Below, piece by piece: positions 33,885 to 42,052 of a stretch of 64,000 nucleotides of DNA. Within the stretch, counting starts at the first letter, position 1; each line of letters begins with the position of its first letter. Both the position numbers and the translations under genes were made by a program. Under the pieces are notes generated by a model. The model made no database searches. It was given only the letters and a program-made list of their open reading frames with translations, and was not told the origin of the DNA. Source of the DNA: Limisphaera sp049537155. GTDB taxonomy: Bacteria > Verrucomicrobiota > Verrucomicrobiia > Limisphaerales > Limisphaeraceae. Where the stretch lies: NCBI RefSeq assembly GCF_049537155.1, contig NZ_JBMVQZ010000006.1:62001-126000 (forward strand), in the 5' to 3' direction.

Positions 33885-35014
33885 AAAGCTCTTGGGTTTC
33901 CGGCAGTTTCCGGTGCCGTCGGGGTGGCAGATGTGGCTCCACTGCAGGGCCGCGGAGGTCGGGCCACCGCTTGGAGGATTGCCTCCGGGATTTGCGACAG
34001 AGACAGCACGTGATCCACCATGCCGAGCTTGATCGCAGCACGGGGCATGCCAAAAACCACGCAGGTTTCTTCGTTCTGTGCGATAGTGATGCCGCCGGCG
34101 CGTTTGATGGCCTGCATTCCTTCCGCGCCGTCGGAGCCCATGCCGGTCAGCAGGACGGCCGTGGCGTGGCGCCCCACGGCTGCTGCGGCAGAACGAAATA
34201 GGTGGTCCACCGCAGGCCGCGTGTGATGCAACGGCGGAGCTTGGTCGAGTCGGACGCGCAATTGTCCGGCCGACTGGGTGAGGTACATGTGATAATCGCC
34301 GGGGGCCACGAGTGCGGTGCCGGGCCGGACCAGGTCATTTTGTGCCGCTTCCCGCACCGGGAAGGCGCTACACTGGGCAAGACGTTCCGCGAACGCCCGG
34401 GAAAAGACGGGTGGAATGTGTTGCACGATGAGGATGGGAGGCAGGCCGGCTGGCAGGCGGCTGAGCACTTCGCGGATGGCTTCGGTGCCGCCGGTGGAAG
34501 CGCCGATGAGGATCACCTGCCACGGGTGGATGTGCGCACCCGACGGGGGGGCGAGCCTGGGAGGCCCCGCCGGAGCGGCGCGCAAGGCCGTGCGAGGCAG
34601 CCGGAATCGCGCCTGGGCGGCGGCCTTGACCCGTTGGATGAGCTGGGGACCGAGGTTGCCGATGGACCAGGCCGAGGTGGGCTTGCCCAGCACATCCACG
34701 GCACCGGCTTCCAGTGCGGCCAGCGCAGCCTGCGATCCGGTCTGGGTCAGGGAACTGACCACGATCACGGGCAGGGGATGATGCTGCTGGAGGATGCGGA
34801 GGAAGGTGAGCCCGTCCATGCGCGGCATTTCCAGGTCAAGGGTCAGGACGTCGGGCTTGAGTTGGAGGATCTTTTCGCGGGCGACGTAGGGGTCGGACGC
34901 GGCGCCGACGACCTCGATCTCCGGGTCCCGGGCGAGGGCGTCGGCGAGGGCCTTCCGGACCACGGCGGAGTCGTCCACAATGAGGACACGGATGGGCTTG
35001 GCAGAGGGGGTCAT
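33881..35014 (-). CDS. cheB: Chemotaxis protein-glutamate methylesterase CheB
   Basis: A 377-residue CheB with a receiver domain (VDDSAVVRKAL, phosphorylated D60 in TLDLEMPRMDG) and a C-terminal methylesterase with LIGASTGGTEAI (serine), VQHIPPVFSRAFAERL (histidine) and LLTGMGSDGAEGM (aspartate). It removes methyl groups from receptors. The ATG at 35014 has GGAGG four bases upstream and overlaps the HDOD gene stop; a longer frame to 35128 is not needed. The operon order cheR-cheD-HDOD-cheB-cheX gives receptor adaptation and phosphate removal together. Confidence 0.96.
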   Translation of the reverse strand: MTPSAKPIRVLIVDDSAVVRKALADALARDPEIEVVGAASDPYVAREKILQLKPDVLTLDLEMPRMDGLTFLRILQQHHPLPVIVVSSLTQTGSQAALAALEAGAVDVLGKPTSAWSIGNLGPQLIQRVKAAAQARFRLPRTALRAAPAGPPRLAPPSGAHIHPWQVILIGASTGGTEAIREVLSRLPAGLPPILIVQHIPPVFSRAFAERLAQCSAFPVREAAQNDLVRPGTALVAPGDYHMYLTQSAGQLRVRLDQAPPLHHTRPAVDHLFRSAAAAVGRHATAVLLTGMGSDGAEGMQAIKRAGGITIAQNEETCVVFGMPRAAIKLGMVDHVLSLSQIPEAILQAVARPPRPCSGATSATPTAPETAGNPRAL

Positions 35015-35862
35015 GGTACCTCCAGGGATGCTTCCACTTTGGCGATATGCCCGGCCAGTTCGGCCACGAGACCTTCCAGCTCTCTGGTTTGCAGTTGCCA
35101 GTGCTCGGCTGCGCCGGTGTCCACACATTGCGCCAGGGCGTGCATGCCGGCGTCGGCGCCGACGACGTGGGCGAGGCAGTCGGCCAGATGAATCAGTTCA
35201 CACAGCGGCGGGTGGCAGGTGCGACACGGCTGATGGTGGGCGGCCACCGCATGGATGAGGGGTCGGGGCAGTTCCCAGCGTTCCAGCAGGGCGGCGCCCA
35301 CTTCGGCGTGATCGGTTTGGAGGGCCTGACGCTCGGCCTCGATCCACGGCCGGCCTTCCACTTCGAGTGCATGGCGGATGGCGGCACAGGCGGGTCCGTC
35401 CATGACCTGGGCCAGGACGAGCTTGCCGATGTCATGGAGCAGGGCGGCCGTGAAGGCGAGGTCGGGCGGCGGCGCCTCATTCGGGCATTTTTCGGCGAGC
35501 AACTCGGCGGCGCGGGCGGTCACGACGGAGTGTCGCCACAGGGTGCGAGGTTCGATGGCATAGGGAGGCAGGGCGGCGCTGAGCGCGTCGCCCAGTGCCG
35601 CCTGCACGGCCAGTTCGTGGAGTGTTCGGTACCCGAGCAGGAAAAGGGCCTGGTCCACGGAGACCACTTCTTGCGGCAGGCCAAGGGCGGCCGAATTGCA
35701 CAGGCGGAGGAGCCGGGCGGTCAAGGAGGGATCGTGCTTGAGGCAGCGAAGCACGTCGGTGGCGTCGGCGTCTCCACGACCCAGCAGCCGCATGAGTTGG
35801 AGCGCCGCCGGGGAGACGGCGGGCAAGGCCGGGACAGCTTGCAAGACTTTCTGGGCGGTCAT
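35011..35862 (-). CDS. HDOD domain protein
   Basis: A 283-residue protein made mostly of one HDOD domain: LPAVSPAALQLMRLL, LRCLKHDPSLTARLLRLCNSA, and the HD-like FTAALLHDIGKLVLAQVM. A second segment PRPLIHAVAAHHQP follows. The family is found beside signalling genes and may bind nucleotides or act as a scaffold; an enzymatic role is not established. It overlaps cheB and cheD by four bases each side, so it is translationally coupled to adaptation proteins and is likely to work in the same pathway. Confidence 0.88.
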   Translation of the reverse strand: MTAQKVLQAVPALPAVSPAALQLMRLLGRGDADATDVLRCLKHDPSLTARLLRLCNSAALGLPQEVVSVDQALFLLGYRTLHELAVQAALGDALSAALPPYAIEPRTLWRHSVVTARAAELLAEKCPNEAPPPDLAFTAALLHDIGKLVLAQVMDGPACAAIRHALEVEGRPWIEAERQALQTDHAEVGAALLERWELPRPLIHAVAAHHQPCRTCHPPLCELIHLADCLAHVVGADAGMHALAQCVDTGAAEHWQLQTRELEGLVAELAGHIAKVEASLEVP

Positions 35863-36377
35863 AGGCGTCGGGTGGGTTGGCCCGGGCTTTGGATGGTGAC
35901 CTCGCCCGTGGCGATATTGAGGCGCAGGGTGCGGGAGAGGACGCCGCCGACCTCCCAGGCCGCGACCGCGAGGGAGTGCGCGGCCAGGACCCGCTGGAGG
36001 GCCTGGACGTTGCGCTCACCGATGCGGAACACGCCCTTTTCATCCAGCATTTGGGCACCTCCGGCCACTTTGATGCGGGCGTGTCCCGCCACACCGCCGA
36101 CGCGTGCGAACATTTGGAGGAGACGGACGAAACCGGTATCGACGAAGAGGCACGGGTTCTGGCGCGCGCGAGCCGGGTCGATGGACGAGTCCGGCAACAT
36201 CACGTGGAGCAGGGCACCGACGCGGGTGACCGGGTCGTAGAGCGTGACGCCGAGGCAGGAGCCGAGGGAGTGGGTGACCAGGTCGGCTCCGGTGTCGTTG
36301 GAGGCGGCCGCGTCGGCGACCTTGACCACCACCGTCTTGCGCGGGGGCGCAATGACCCATTGTGTCGAGATGGCCAT
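35859..36377 (-). CDS. cheD: Chemoreceptor glutamine deamidase CheD
   Basis: A 172-residue CheD that deamidates glutamines in receptors and, in Bacillus-type systems, is regulated by CheC/CheX proteins. The catalytic cysteine C41 lies in HSLGSCLGVTLYD, and the partner histidine H58 in GALLHVMLPDS; the GGAQML and IGERNVQAL segments also fit. Its end overlaps the HDOD gene, and it follows cheR by 87 bases. Confidence 0.93.
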   Translation of the reverse strand: MAISTQWVIAPPRKTVVVKVADAAASNDTGADLVTHSLGSCLGVTLYDPVTRVGALLHVMLPDSSIDPARARQNPCLFVDTGFVRLLQMFARVGGVAGHARIKVAGGAQMLDEKGVFRIGERNVQALQRVLAAHSLAVAAWEVGGVLSRTLRLNIATGEVTIQSPGQPTRRL

Positions 36378-36464
36378 CAGTCGGAGGACGTTGCAAAGTT
36401 TGTGGTTTCATGGGTGACGAGACCGGGCAGGCCCGGCCACCCCGGGCTTCCTCGAATGGGTCGT

Positions 36465-37337
36465 TCAACCGGGTTCATGTCGGTACACACTGGGTTTCAG
36501 CGGTCGCAGGTGCGGGTGCATGCCCAGGAGGCTCTCCGAGTGGCCCACGAAGAGGTAACCGCCGGGGCGGAGTTGTCCGAGCAGGTTCCGGAGCACGGTT
36601 TCCTGCACCTTGCGGTCGAAGTAGATCATGACGTTGCGGCAAAAGATCAGGTCCATGGGTGCCGGGAAGGGATAGGGGGTCTCCAGCAGGTTCCAGCGTT
36701 GGAAGCGGACGTGGTTTTGGATTTCGGGTTTGACGCGCCAGTAACCTTTCCACGGGCCGATGCCCCGTTGGAAGTAGCGAGAGCGCCATGTGGGCTCGGG
36801 CAGGTGCAGATCCTCCTCGGCGTACACGGCGGCGCGGGCCTTCTGGAGGACGCGGTTGCTGATGTCCGTGGCTTCCACGCGCCACCGGAAGCCGGGATGA
36901 CGCCGCTCGTGTTCGGCCAGGATGAGTGCGATGGAGTAGGGTTCTTCACCCGAGGAACAGGCGGCGCTCCAGCTGACGAACTCCCGTACCGGCCGGTGTG
37001 GGCCGGCCCATTCCTTCCCGAGGATCTCACGGGCGAGGAACTCGAAATGCGCGGGTTCGCGAAAGAAGTGCGTGACGTTGGTGGTCAGCAGGTCCAACAT
37101 GACCCCGCGTTCCTCCTCGGCTTCGGGGCGCCGCAGCAGGGCGCAGTACTCGGGCAGGCCGGTCAGGCCCAGCTGGCGGACACGTTTCAGCAACCGGTGG
37201 ACCACCAGGGACCGTTTTTCTGGGCCGAGGGTGATGCCCGCCGCATGAAAGACCCAGCGGCGGATGAACTCGAAATCTTCCGCGCTCAACGAGTCACCCG
37301 CTGCTGTTGCCACGCTGGTGGATCGCACGCTCTTCAT
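36465..37337 (-). CDS. cheR: Chemotaxis methyltransferase CheR
   Basis: A 290-residue CheR that methylates receptor glutamates with S-adenosylmethionine. It has the N-terminal helical domain (SAEDFEFIRRWVFHAAGI), the TTNVTHFFREPAHFEFL motif, the SAM site WSAACSSGEEPYSIALIL, ATDISNRVLQKA and FCRNVMIYFD. A C-terminal pentapeptide-binding insertion is not obvious, in keeping with receptors that lack the pentapeptide. It is the first gene of the cluster and has a sigma-28-like promoter in front. Confidence 0.95.
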   Translation of the reverse strand: MKSVRSTSVATAAGDSLSAEDFEFIRRWVFHAAGITLGPEKRSLVVHRLLKRVRQLGLTGLPEYCALLRRPEAEEERGVMLDLLTTNVTHFFREPAHFEFLAREILGKEWAGPHRPVREFVSWSAACSSGEEPYSIALILAEHERRHPGFRWRVEATDISNRVLQKARAAVYAEEDLHLPEPTWRSRYFQRGIGPWKGYWRVKPEIQNHVRFQRWNLLETPYPFPAPMDLIFCRNVMIYFDRKVQETVLRNLLGQLRPGGYLFVGHSESLLGMHPHLRPLKPSVYRHEPG

Positions 37338-37367
37338 GAACGTTGTCTCGAACAGGCTCGCGTTTTC

Positions 37368-37394
37368 TTATCGGCAATCTGGTCCCCTTCTTGA
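37368..37394 (-). promoter_or_regulatory. Sigma-28 (FliA)-type promoter of the chemotaxis operon
   Basis: On the minus strand TCAA is followed after exactly 15 bases by GCCGATAA, a perfect match to the flagellar sigma-28 -10 element; the -35 TAAA matches 3 of 4. The predicted start lies about 24 bases before the cheR ATG. This ties the cluster to flagellar gene control. Confidence 0.7.
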
Positions 37395-37547
37395 GTGGGA
37401 TTTTGGCAACGGTTGGTGACGAGGGTGCTGCGCTCAGGGGGCGGACAGCCGGCTGGCAGGGGTGGTCGGGGTCCGGCACACGGGGGAAGGGCCGGCTCAC
37501 CAAAACCGTTGCCCGCGGAGGCCGGATTGCGTATGGTGAGGGCGGGT

Positions 37548-37624
37548 GCGCGAGTAGCTCAATTGGATAGAGCGTCGGCCTCCGGAGCCGAAGGTTGTGG
37601 GTTCGACCCCCGCCTCGCGCACCA
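37548..37624 (+). tRNA. tRNA-Arg (anticodon CCG)
   Basis: A 77-base cloverleaf with acceptor GCGCGAG pairing with CTCGCGC, D-arm GCTC/GAGC, anticodon loop CTCCGGA (anticodon CCG, reading CGG), T-arm with GGGTTCGACCCC, discriminator A and encoded CCA. Confidence 0.97.
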
Positions 37625-37631
37625 TGCTGTT

Positions 37632-38945
37632 TCAGGTTGCCACGGTGGTCTGAGCAGAGGTGGCGGGCAGGGGGTGCAGCGGGCGGTTCTCCGCTTCCCT
37701 TCGGATCTGGGCGGGTGTTTTACCCGTCCGCTTTTTCAAGACGGCGCCGAGGTATTCCTGATGATGGAACCCTGCCTCTTCGGCCACTTGCGCGATCGGC
37801 AGGTCGGTCTCCCGCAGCAGCTGGCAGGCGCGTTGGATGCGCACCTCGAGGATGGCCTGATGGACGGTGCGGCCCAGGACCGCCCGGAAACGCCGCTGCA
37901 AGACGCTGCGGGACAGGCCGGCGGCGCGGGCTACTTCGTCCACACCCAGGCCCTGACAGGCGCGCTCCCGGATGATCTGCAAGGCACGCGCCAACCGGGG
38001 GTCGGAGACGGCCAGGACGTCCGTGGACCTGCGGGTGACGACGGCAAGTGGCGGCACCAGCACGGGTTGGGGCGGGGGCGGTTCGCCGGCCATCAAACGA
38101 TCCAACAAGGCCGCTGCTTCATAGCCCACCCGTTGGTGCGCGGGCCAGACACTGGAAAGAGGGGGGTAAGCGATTTCACAAAGGGCGTCGTCGTTGTCCA
38201 CACCCACCACGGCAATCTCCTCCGGTACGGCCACGCCCGCCTGGCGGCAGGCCTCGAGGAACCCCAGACCCAGCTGGTCACTGCAGACCATCACGCCTGC
38301 CGGTTTGGGAAGGGCACGCAACCACCGGAGAAGCTCCTGTTCCCGTTCCGCCCAGCGGGCGCCGTCCCCCTCCAACCTGGGCCGTTCGTAGACGGAGACG
38401 GTGCCGCCCCGGCCGGTCACATACTGGCAGAAGGCGTCTCGCCTGCGCAGCGACCAGTTTTCGCTGCTCAGCCCGTAGAAACCGAAATGGCGAAAGCCAC
38501 GCTCCAGAAGATGCTCGGCGGCCAGGCGGGCGATGGCGCGGTCGTCCACGTGAACCAGCGGCAGGCCGGCGCCCGGCACCAGGCCCAACACGTCCACTGC
38601 CGGCACACCGATCGCGCGCACGGCCTCTGCCAGGGCGGCTGATTGGATCCGCGCGATGATGCCGTCGCCCCTCCATTCGGCCAGCCAACGGGGCGGTCGC
38701 GTGTCGAGTCCACGCGGTTCATGAAAGAGCACCCATTGGCCACGTTCTCTCACGTAGCGTGCGATGCCGCGCAAGATGTCGCGGCCGGAGGCGAGGGAGG
38801 TTTCCACCAGCAGAAGCACGCGGCGGCCGGGAGAAGGTCCGAGCGTGACCGTGGCCGTCCCGTCCTGCTTGGACGGCCGGCGTTCCGGCTTGGCAGATGA
38901 GGTTCTCGGTTTCATTGCAGGCGCGGGCGTTCTCTTCATGAGCAT
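37632..38945 (-). CDS. XylR-type AraC family transcriptional regulator
   Basis: A 437-residue regulator. After a basic N-terminal tail comes a LacI/ribose-binding-like sensor domain (VLLLVETSLASGRDILRGIARYVRE, GGDGIIARIQS-like strand, VDVLGLVPGAGLPLVHVDD, VVGVDNDDALCEIAYPPLSSV). The AraC DNA-binding domain ends the protein (IIRERACQGLGVDEVARAAGLSRSVLQRRFR, and IAQVAEEAGFHHQEYLGAVLKKRTGKTP). This layout is XylR of Bacteroidetes and verrucomicrobia, which sense sugars. Its stop is 8 bases from tRNA-Arg. It diverges from the pyruvate kinase gene over a 249-base gap, which may include its operators. The start could also be the ATG at 38939. Confidence 0.9.
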   Translation of the reverse strand: MLMKRTPAPAMKPRTSSAKPERRPSKQDGTATVTLGPSPGRRVLLLVETSLASGRDILRGIARYVRERGQWVLFHEPRGLDTRPPRWLAEWRGDGIIARIQSAALAEAVRAIGVPAVDVLGLVPGAGLPLVHVDDRAIARLAAEHLLERGFRHFGFYGLSSENWSLRRRDAFCQYVTGRGGTVSVYERPRLEGDGARWAEREQELLRWLRALPKPAGVMVCSDQLGLGFLEACRQAGVAVPEEIAVVGVDNDDALCEIAYPPLSSVWPAHQRVGYEAAALLDRLMAGEPPPPQPVLVPPLAVVTRRSTDVLAVSDPRLARALQIIRERACQGLGVDEVARAAGLSRSVLQRRFRAVLGRTVHQAILEVRIQRACQLLRETDLPIAQVAEEAGFHHQEYLGAVLKKRTGKTPAQIRREAENRPLHPLPATSAQTTVAT

Positions 38946-39194
38946 GCCTGTTCCCGATGCGGCCGGTTTCCGGCGGCGGTCCCTGCGCGGTACCCGGACC
39001 GGGCCACCGACGCCCTCCCAAGTTGCTTGGTAGCAGCAGGTCGCGTCCAGTTTTTTGACCGGCCTCTTCGGCCGGCCGCCCGGGGCGCTTCCCCTCCCGG
39101 CCGCCGGGTTCGGTCCCTGCCGGCCGGGTTGCAAGGATCTGCCGGTAGACGGGTTCCAATCGAATGGGCATTGTCCGGGAAACTCGATGTTGTC

Positions 39195-40652
39195 ATGGTG
39201 CAGGCCATGGCGTTGCCGGTGCACAAGACCAAGATTGTGGCCACGATCGGCCCGGCTTCGGCGCGATCGGACGTATTGGAGGCGATGTTGCGGGCGGGCA
39301 TGGCGGTGGCGCGCCTGAACTTTTCGCACGGAGACCTGGAGGAGAAGGCCGGGAAAGTGGCGATGCTTCGCGCGGCGGCCCGGGCTGCCGGCCGGCGGTT
39401 GGCCCTTCTGGCCGATCTGCCCGGCCCGAAACTGCGGATCGGTCAACTGGCGCGGGAACCGATCGAGCTGCAAAGCGGCCAGCCGTTTGTGCTGAGCACG
39501 GATGGTCGGGTGGGGGACGAGCATGGGGCCAGCGTGGACTACCCGGCGCTGCCGCGGCTGGTGCGCCCCGGCCAGTGGTTGTTCCTCAACGACGGCCTGG
39601 TGCAGATCGAAGTGGTGGAGGTGGCGGGCGACCGGATCATGGGGCGCGTGCGGGTCGGCGGGGAACTCCGGTCGCGAAAGGGGTTGAACGTGCCGGGGCT
39701 GGATTTGGGCGGGTCGGCCTTCACAGAGCAGGACCGCGCATGTTTGGAAGCGGCGGCGGGCCTGGGGATCGAGATCGTCAGCCAGTCGTTCGTGCAGCGG
39801 GCGGCCGACGTGCGCGCGGTCCGTGCGGCGGCCCGTGCGCTGGATTACGAACCCATGGTGATTGCAAAGATCGAACGGGCCCTGGCGCTGGAACACTTGG
39901 ACGAGATCCTCGATGAGGCCGACGGCGTGATGGTGGCGCGGGGCGATCTGGGCGTGGAGGTGCCGATCGAACAAATCGCGCTGGTCCAAAAGCGGATCAT
40001 CCGCGAGGCCAACCGCAGAGGCAAGCCGGTCATTACCGCCACCCAAATGTTGGAATCCATGGTGCACAGCCGCCTGCCCACTCGTGCGGAGGCCACGGAC
40101 GTGGCCAACGCGATCCTGGACGGCACGGACGCCGTGATGTTGTCGGCCGAATCAGCCGTGGGCCGTCATCCTGTGGAGGCGGTGGCGATGCTCGCGCGGA
40201 TTGCCGCCGCGGTGGAACCGGTTGCCCCCCGGCCGGCCGGGTCGCCTGCCGACTGTCCGGCGGGGCCCGACGGTGTGCCGGACTTCCGCCAGGTGGTGGC
40301 CCGGGCCGTGGCAGAGACCTTCGACTGCACCGGCGCCGTGGCGGTGTTGGTGCCGACCCTGAGCGGGGTCACGGCACGCAGCGTGGCACGCTACCGGTTG
40401 CCCGGATGGGTGGTGGCCGTCAGCCCCAACGAGTCCACCTGCCAGCGGCTTTTGCTCAGCCGCGGTGTCTGGCCGGAACACGAACCGGTGCGACCGGCGG
40501 ATTGGCGCGTGTACGCCCGCAACTGGCTGGACCGTCACGGTCTGCAAGGGCGGACCCTGTTGCTCACCGAGGGCCCTTCACGCGCGCATCCGCATGCCCG
40601 TCACAGGATGGAAATTCTGGACCTGGGCTCGAACGGAGCGGCTGGAACGTGA
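39195..40652 (+). CDS. pyk: Pyruvate kinase
   Basis: A 485-residue enzyme that makes pyruvate and ATP from phosphoenolpyruvate and ADP in glycolysis. Marks are HKTKIVATIGPAS, ARLNFSHGD, ADLPGPKLRIGQL, the catalytic-lysine region VIAKIERALAL and VARGDLGVEVP, and ITATQMLESMVHS. The C-terminal allosteric domain is complete. The ATG at 39195 is used; the one at 39207 (MALPVHK) is equally possible. It lies divergent from the XylR-type regulator, which may control it, and converges on the M20 peptidase gene 38 bases downstream. Confidence 0.96.
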   Translation: MVQAMALPVHKTKIVATIGPASARSDVLEAMLRAGMAVARLNFSHGDLEEKAGKVAMLRAAARAAGRRLALLADLPGPKLRIGQLAREPIELQSGQPFVLSTDGRVGDEHGASVDYPALPRLVRPGQWLFLNDGLVQIEVVEVAGDRIMGRVRVGGELRSRKGLNVPGLDLGGSAFTEQDRACLEAAAGLGIEIVSQSFVQRAADVRAVRAAARALDYEPMVIAKIERALALEHLDEILDEADGVMVARGDLGVEVPIEQIALVQKRIIREANRRGKPVITATQMLESMVHSRLPTRAEATDVANAILDGTDAVMLSAESAVGRHPVEAVAMLARIAAAVEPVAPRPAGSPADCPAGPDGVPDFRQVVARAVAETFDCTGAVAVLVPTLSGVTARSVARYRLPGWVVAVSPNESTCQRLLLSRGVWPEHEPVRPADWRVYARNWLDRHGLQGRTLLLTEGPSRAHPHARHRMEILDLGSNGAAGT

Positions 40653-40690
40653 AACGCCGCTGACGGATCCGCCGCCCTGGCGGGGAGAGA

Positions 40691-42052
40691 TCAGCGTGCC
40701 AGTTCCTGCCAGAGCCAGGCGCTCATCCGCTGGCCGCGGGCGAAGACCTCCAGGTCGAACTTCTCATTTGGCGAATGAGCATTGTCGTCCGGCAGTGCCA
40801 GTCCGAGCAACAAGGTCTCCGCACGCAGGATTTCCTTGAACCGGATCACGATGGGGATGGAACCGCCCTCGCGCATCAGGACCGGTTTCCGGCCGAACGC
40901 GCGTTCCAGGGCACTCCGCGCGGCCCGCGCCCACGGATGGGCCGGGTCCAGCCGGTAGGGCGCGCAGCCATGGCCGGGTATGAACTCCATGCGCACCGAG
41001 CGCGGGCAGTGTTTGCGGAAAAAGGCACGGACCCGCCGGAGAATGGTCGCTGGTCGCTGTCTGGGTACCAGGCGCATCGTGACCTTCGCACGGGCCCAGG
41101 CCGGGATGATGGTCTTGCTGCCCTCGCCCTGGTAGCCGCTGGTCAGGCCGTTGATCTCAAAGGTGGGGCGGGCCATGCGCTGTTCATTGGGGGTGTACCC
41201 GGCTTCGCCGAACAGGGCGGGCACACCCAGCAGCTTCCGATAGGCTCGCTCCGAAAAAGGCAGGCGGCGCAGTTGTTGCCTTTCCCCGGCGGTCAGGGGC
41301 TCCACCTCGTTGTAAAATCCGGGGATGGTTACCCGACCCCTTGAATCGTGAACCCGGCCCAGCAATTGACACAGCACGACCGCCGGGTTGTGGACCGAGC
41401 CGCCGAAGATGCCGGAGTGCAGGTCGCGGTCGGGCCCGTGGATCACCAGTTCGAATGCGGCGATGCCGCGAAGCGCGTAGGTCAGTGCGGGCAGGTCGCG
41501 AGCGGGCAGGCCGGTGTCCGAGACGACCACCGCCTCACAGGCCAGTTCCTTCCGATGCCGGTGCAGAAAGGATTCAAGCGACACGCTGCCCACCTCTTCT
41601 TCACCCTCGATGAGAAAGGTCAGGTCGCACGGCAGCTCCGTGCCGGTCCGTAGGTAGGCCTCCACGGCCTTCAGATGGGCCCAGTGCTGGCCCTTGTTGT
41701 CGCTGGCGCCCCGGCCGTAGAGCGCGCCGGCCCGGATCTGTGGCTGGAACGGCGGTGTGCTCCACAGCTCGAGTGGTTCGGGCGGTTGCACGTCGTAGTG
41801 GCCGTACACGAGGAAATGGCGGCGGCCGCGTCGCCGCGGCGTGCGCGCCACCACGATCGGGTGCCCCGGCGTGTCGTGGACGCGCACCTGCAGACCGAGG
41901 TCGCGACAGTGTGCAGCCAGCCAATCGGCGCAGCGCTGCATGTCGGCGCGGTGATCGCTCTGGGCGGACACGCTGGGATGGCTCACATACTCGCGGAGTT
42001 CTTCCACGAACTGTTGCTGACGGCTCTCCAGGTAGTTCAGTACAACCTGCAT
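40691..42052 (-). CDS. M20 family metallopeptidase (dipeptidase)
   Basis: A 453-residue cytoplasmic M20 peptidase. The di-zinc ligands are visible in LVYGHYDVQPPEP (His and Asp), GRGASDNKGQ (Asp), LIEGEEEVGSVS (Glu pair), VSDTGLP and a terminal histidine in NAHSPNEKF. The dimerisation domain includes RDLHSGIFGGSVHNP. The layout matches the CNDP/PepV-like branch that cleaves dipeptides. The ATG at 42052 begins MQVVLNYLESRQQQF, the usual start. Upstream lies about 1.7 kb with no recognised gene. Confidence 0.92.
   Translation of the reverse strand: MQVVLNYLESRQQQFVEELREYVSHPSVSAQSDHRADMQRCADWLAAHCRDLGLQVRVHDTPGHPIVVARTPRRRGRRHFLVYGHYDVQPPEPLELWSTPPFQPQIRAGALYGRGASDNKGQHWAHLKAVEAYLRTGTELPCDLTFLIEGEEEVGSVSLESFLHRHRKELACEAVVVSDTGLPARDLPALTYALRGIAAFELVIHGPDRDLHSGIFGGSVHNPAVVLCQLLGRVHDSRGRVTIPGFYNEVEPLTAGERQQLRRLPFSERAYRKLLGVPALFGEAGYTPNEQRMARPTFEINGLTSGYQGEGSKTIIPAWARAKVTMRLVPRQRPATILRRVRAFFRKHCPRSVRMEFIPGHGCAPYRLDPAHPWARAARSALERAFGRKPVLMREGGSIPIVIRFKEILRAETLLLGLALPDDNAHSPNEKFDLEVFARGQRMSAWLWQELAR

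Noticed and set aside
38946..40067. Long N-terminal extension of the XylR-type regulator frame
   Set aside because: The extension is antisense to pyruvate kinase and has no domain; the regulator starts at 38945 or 38939.
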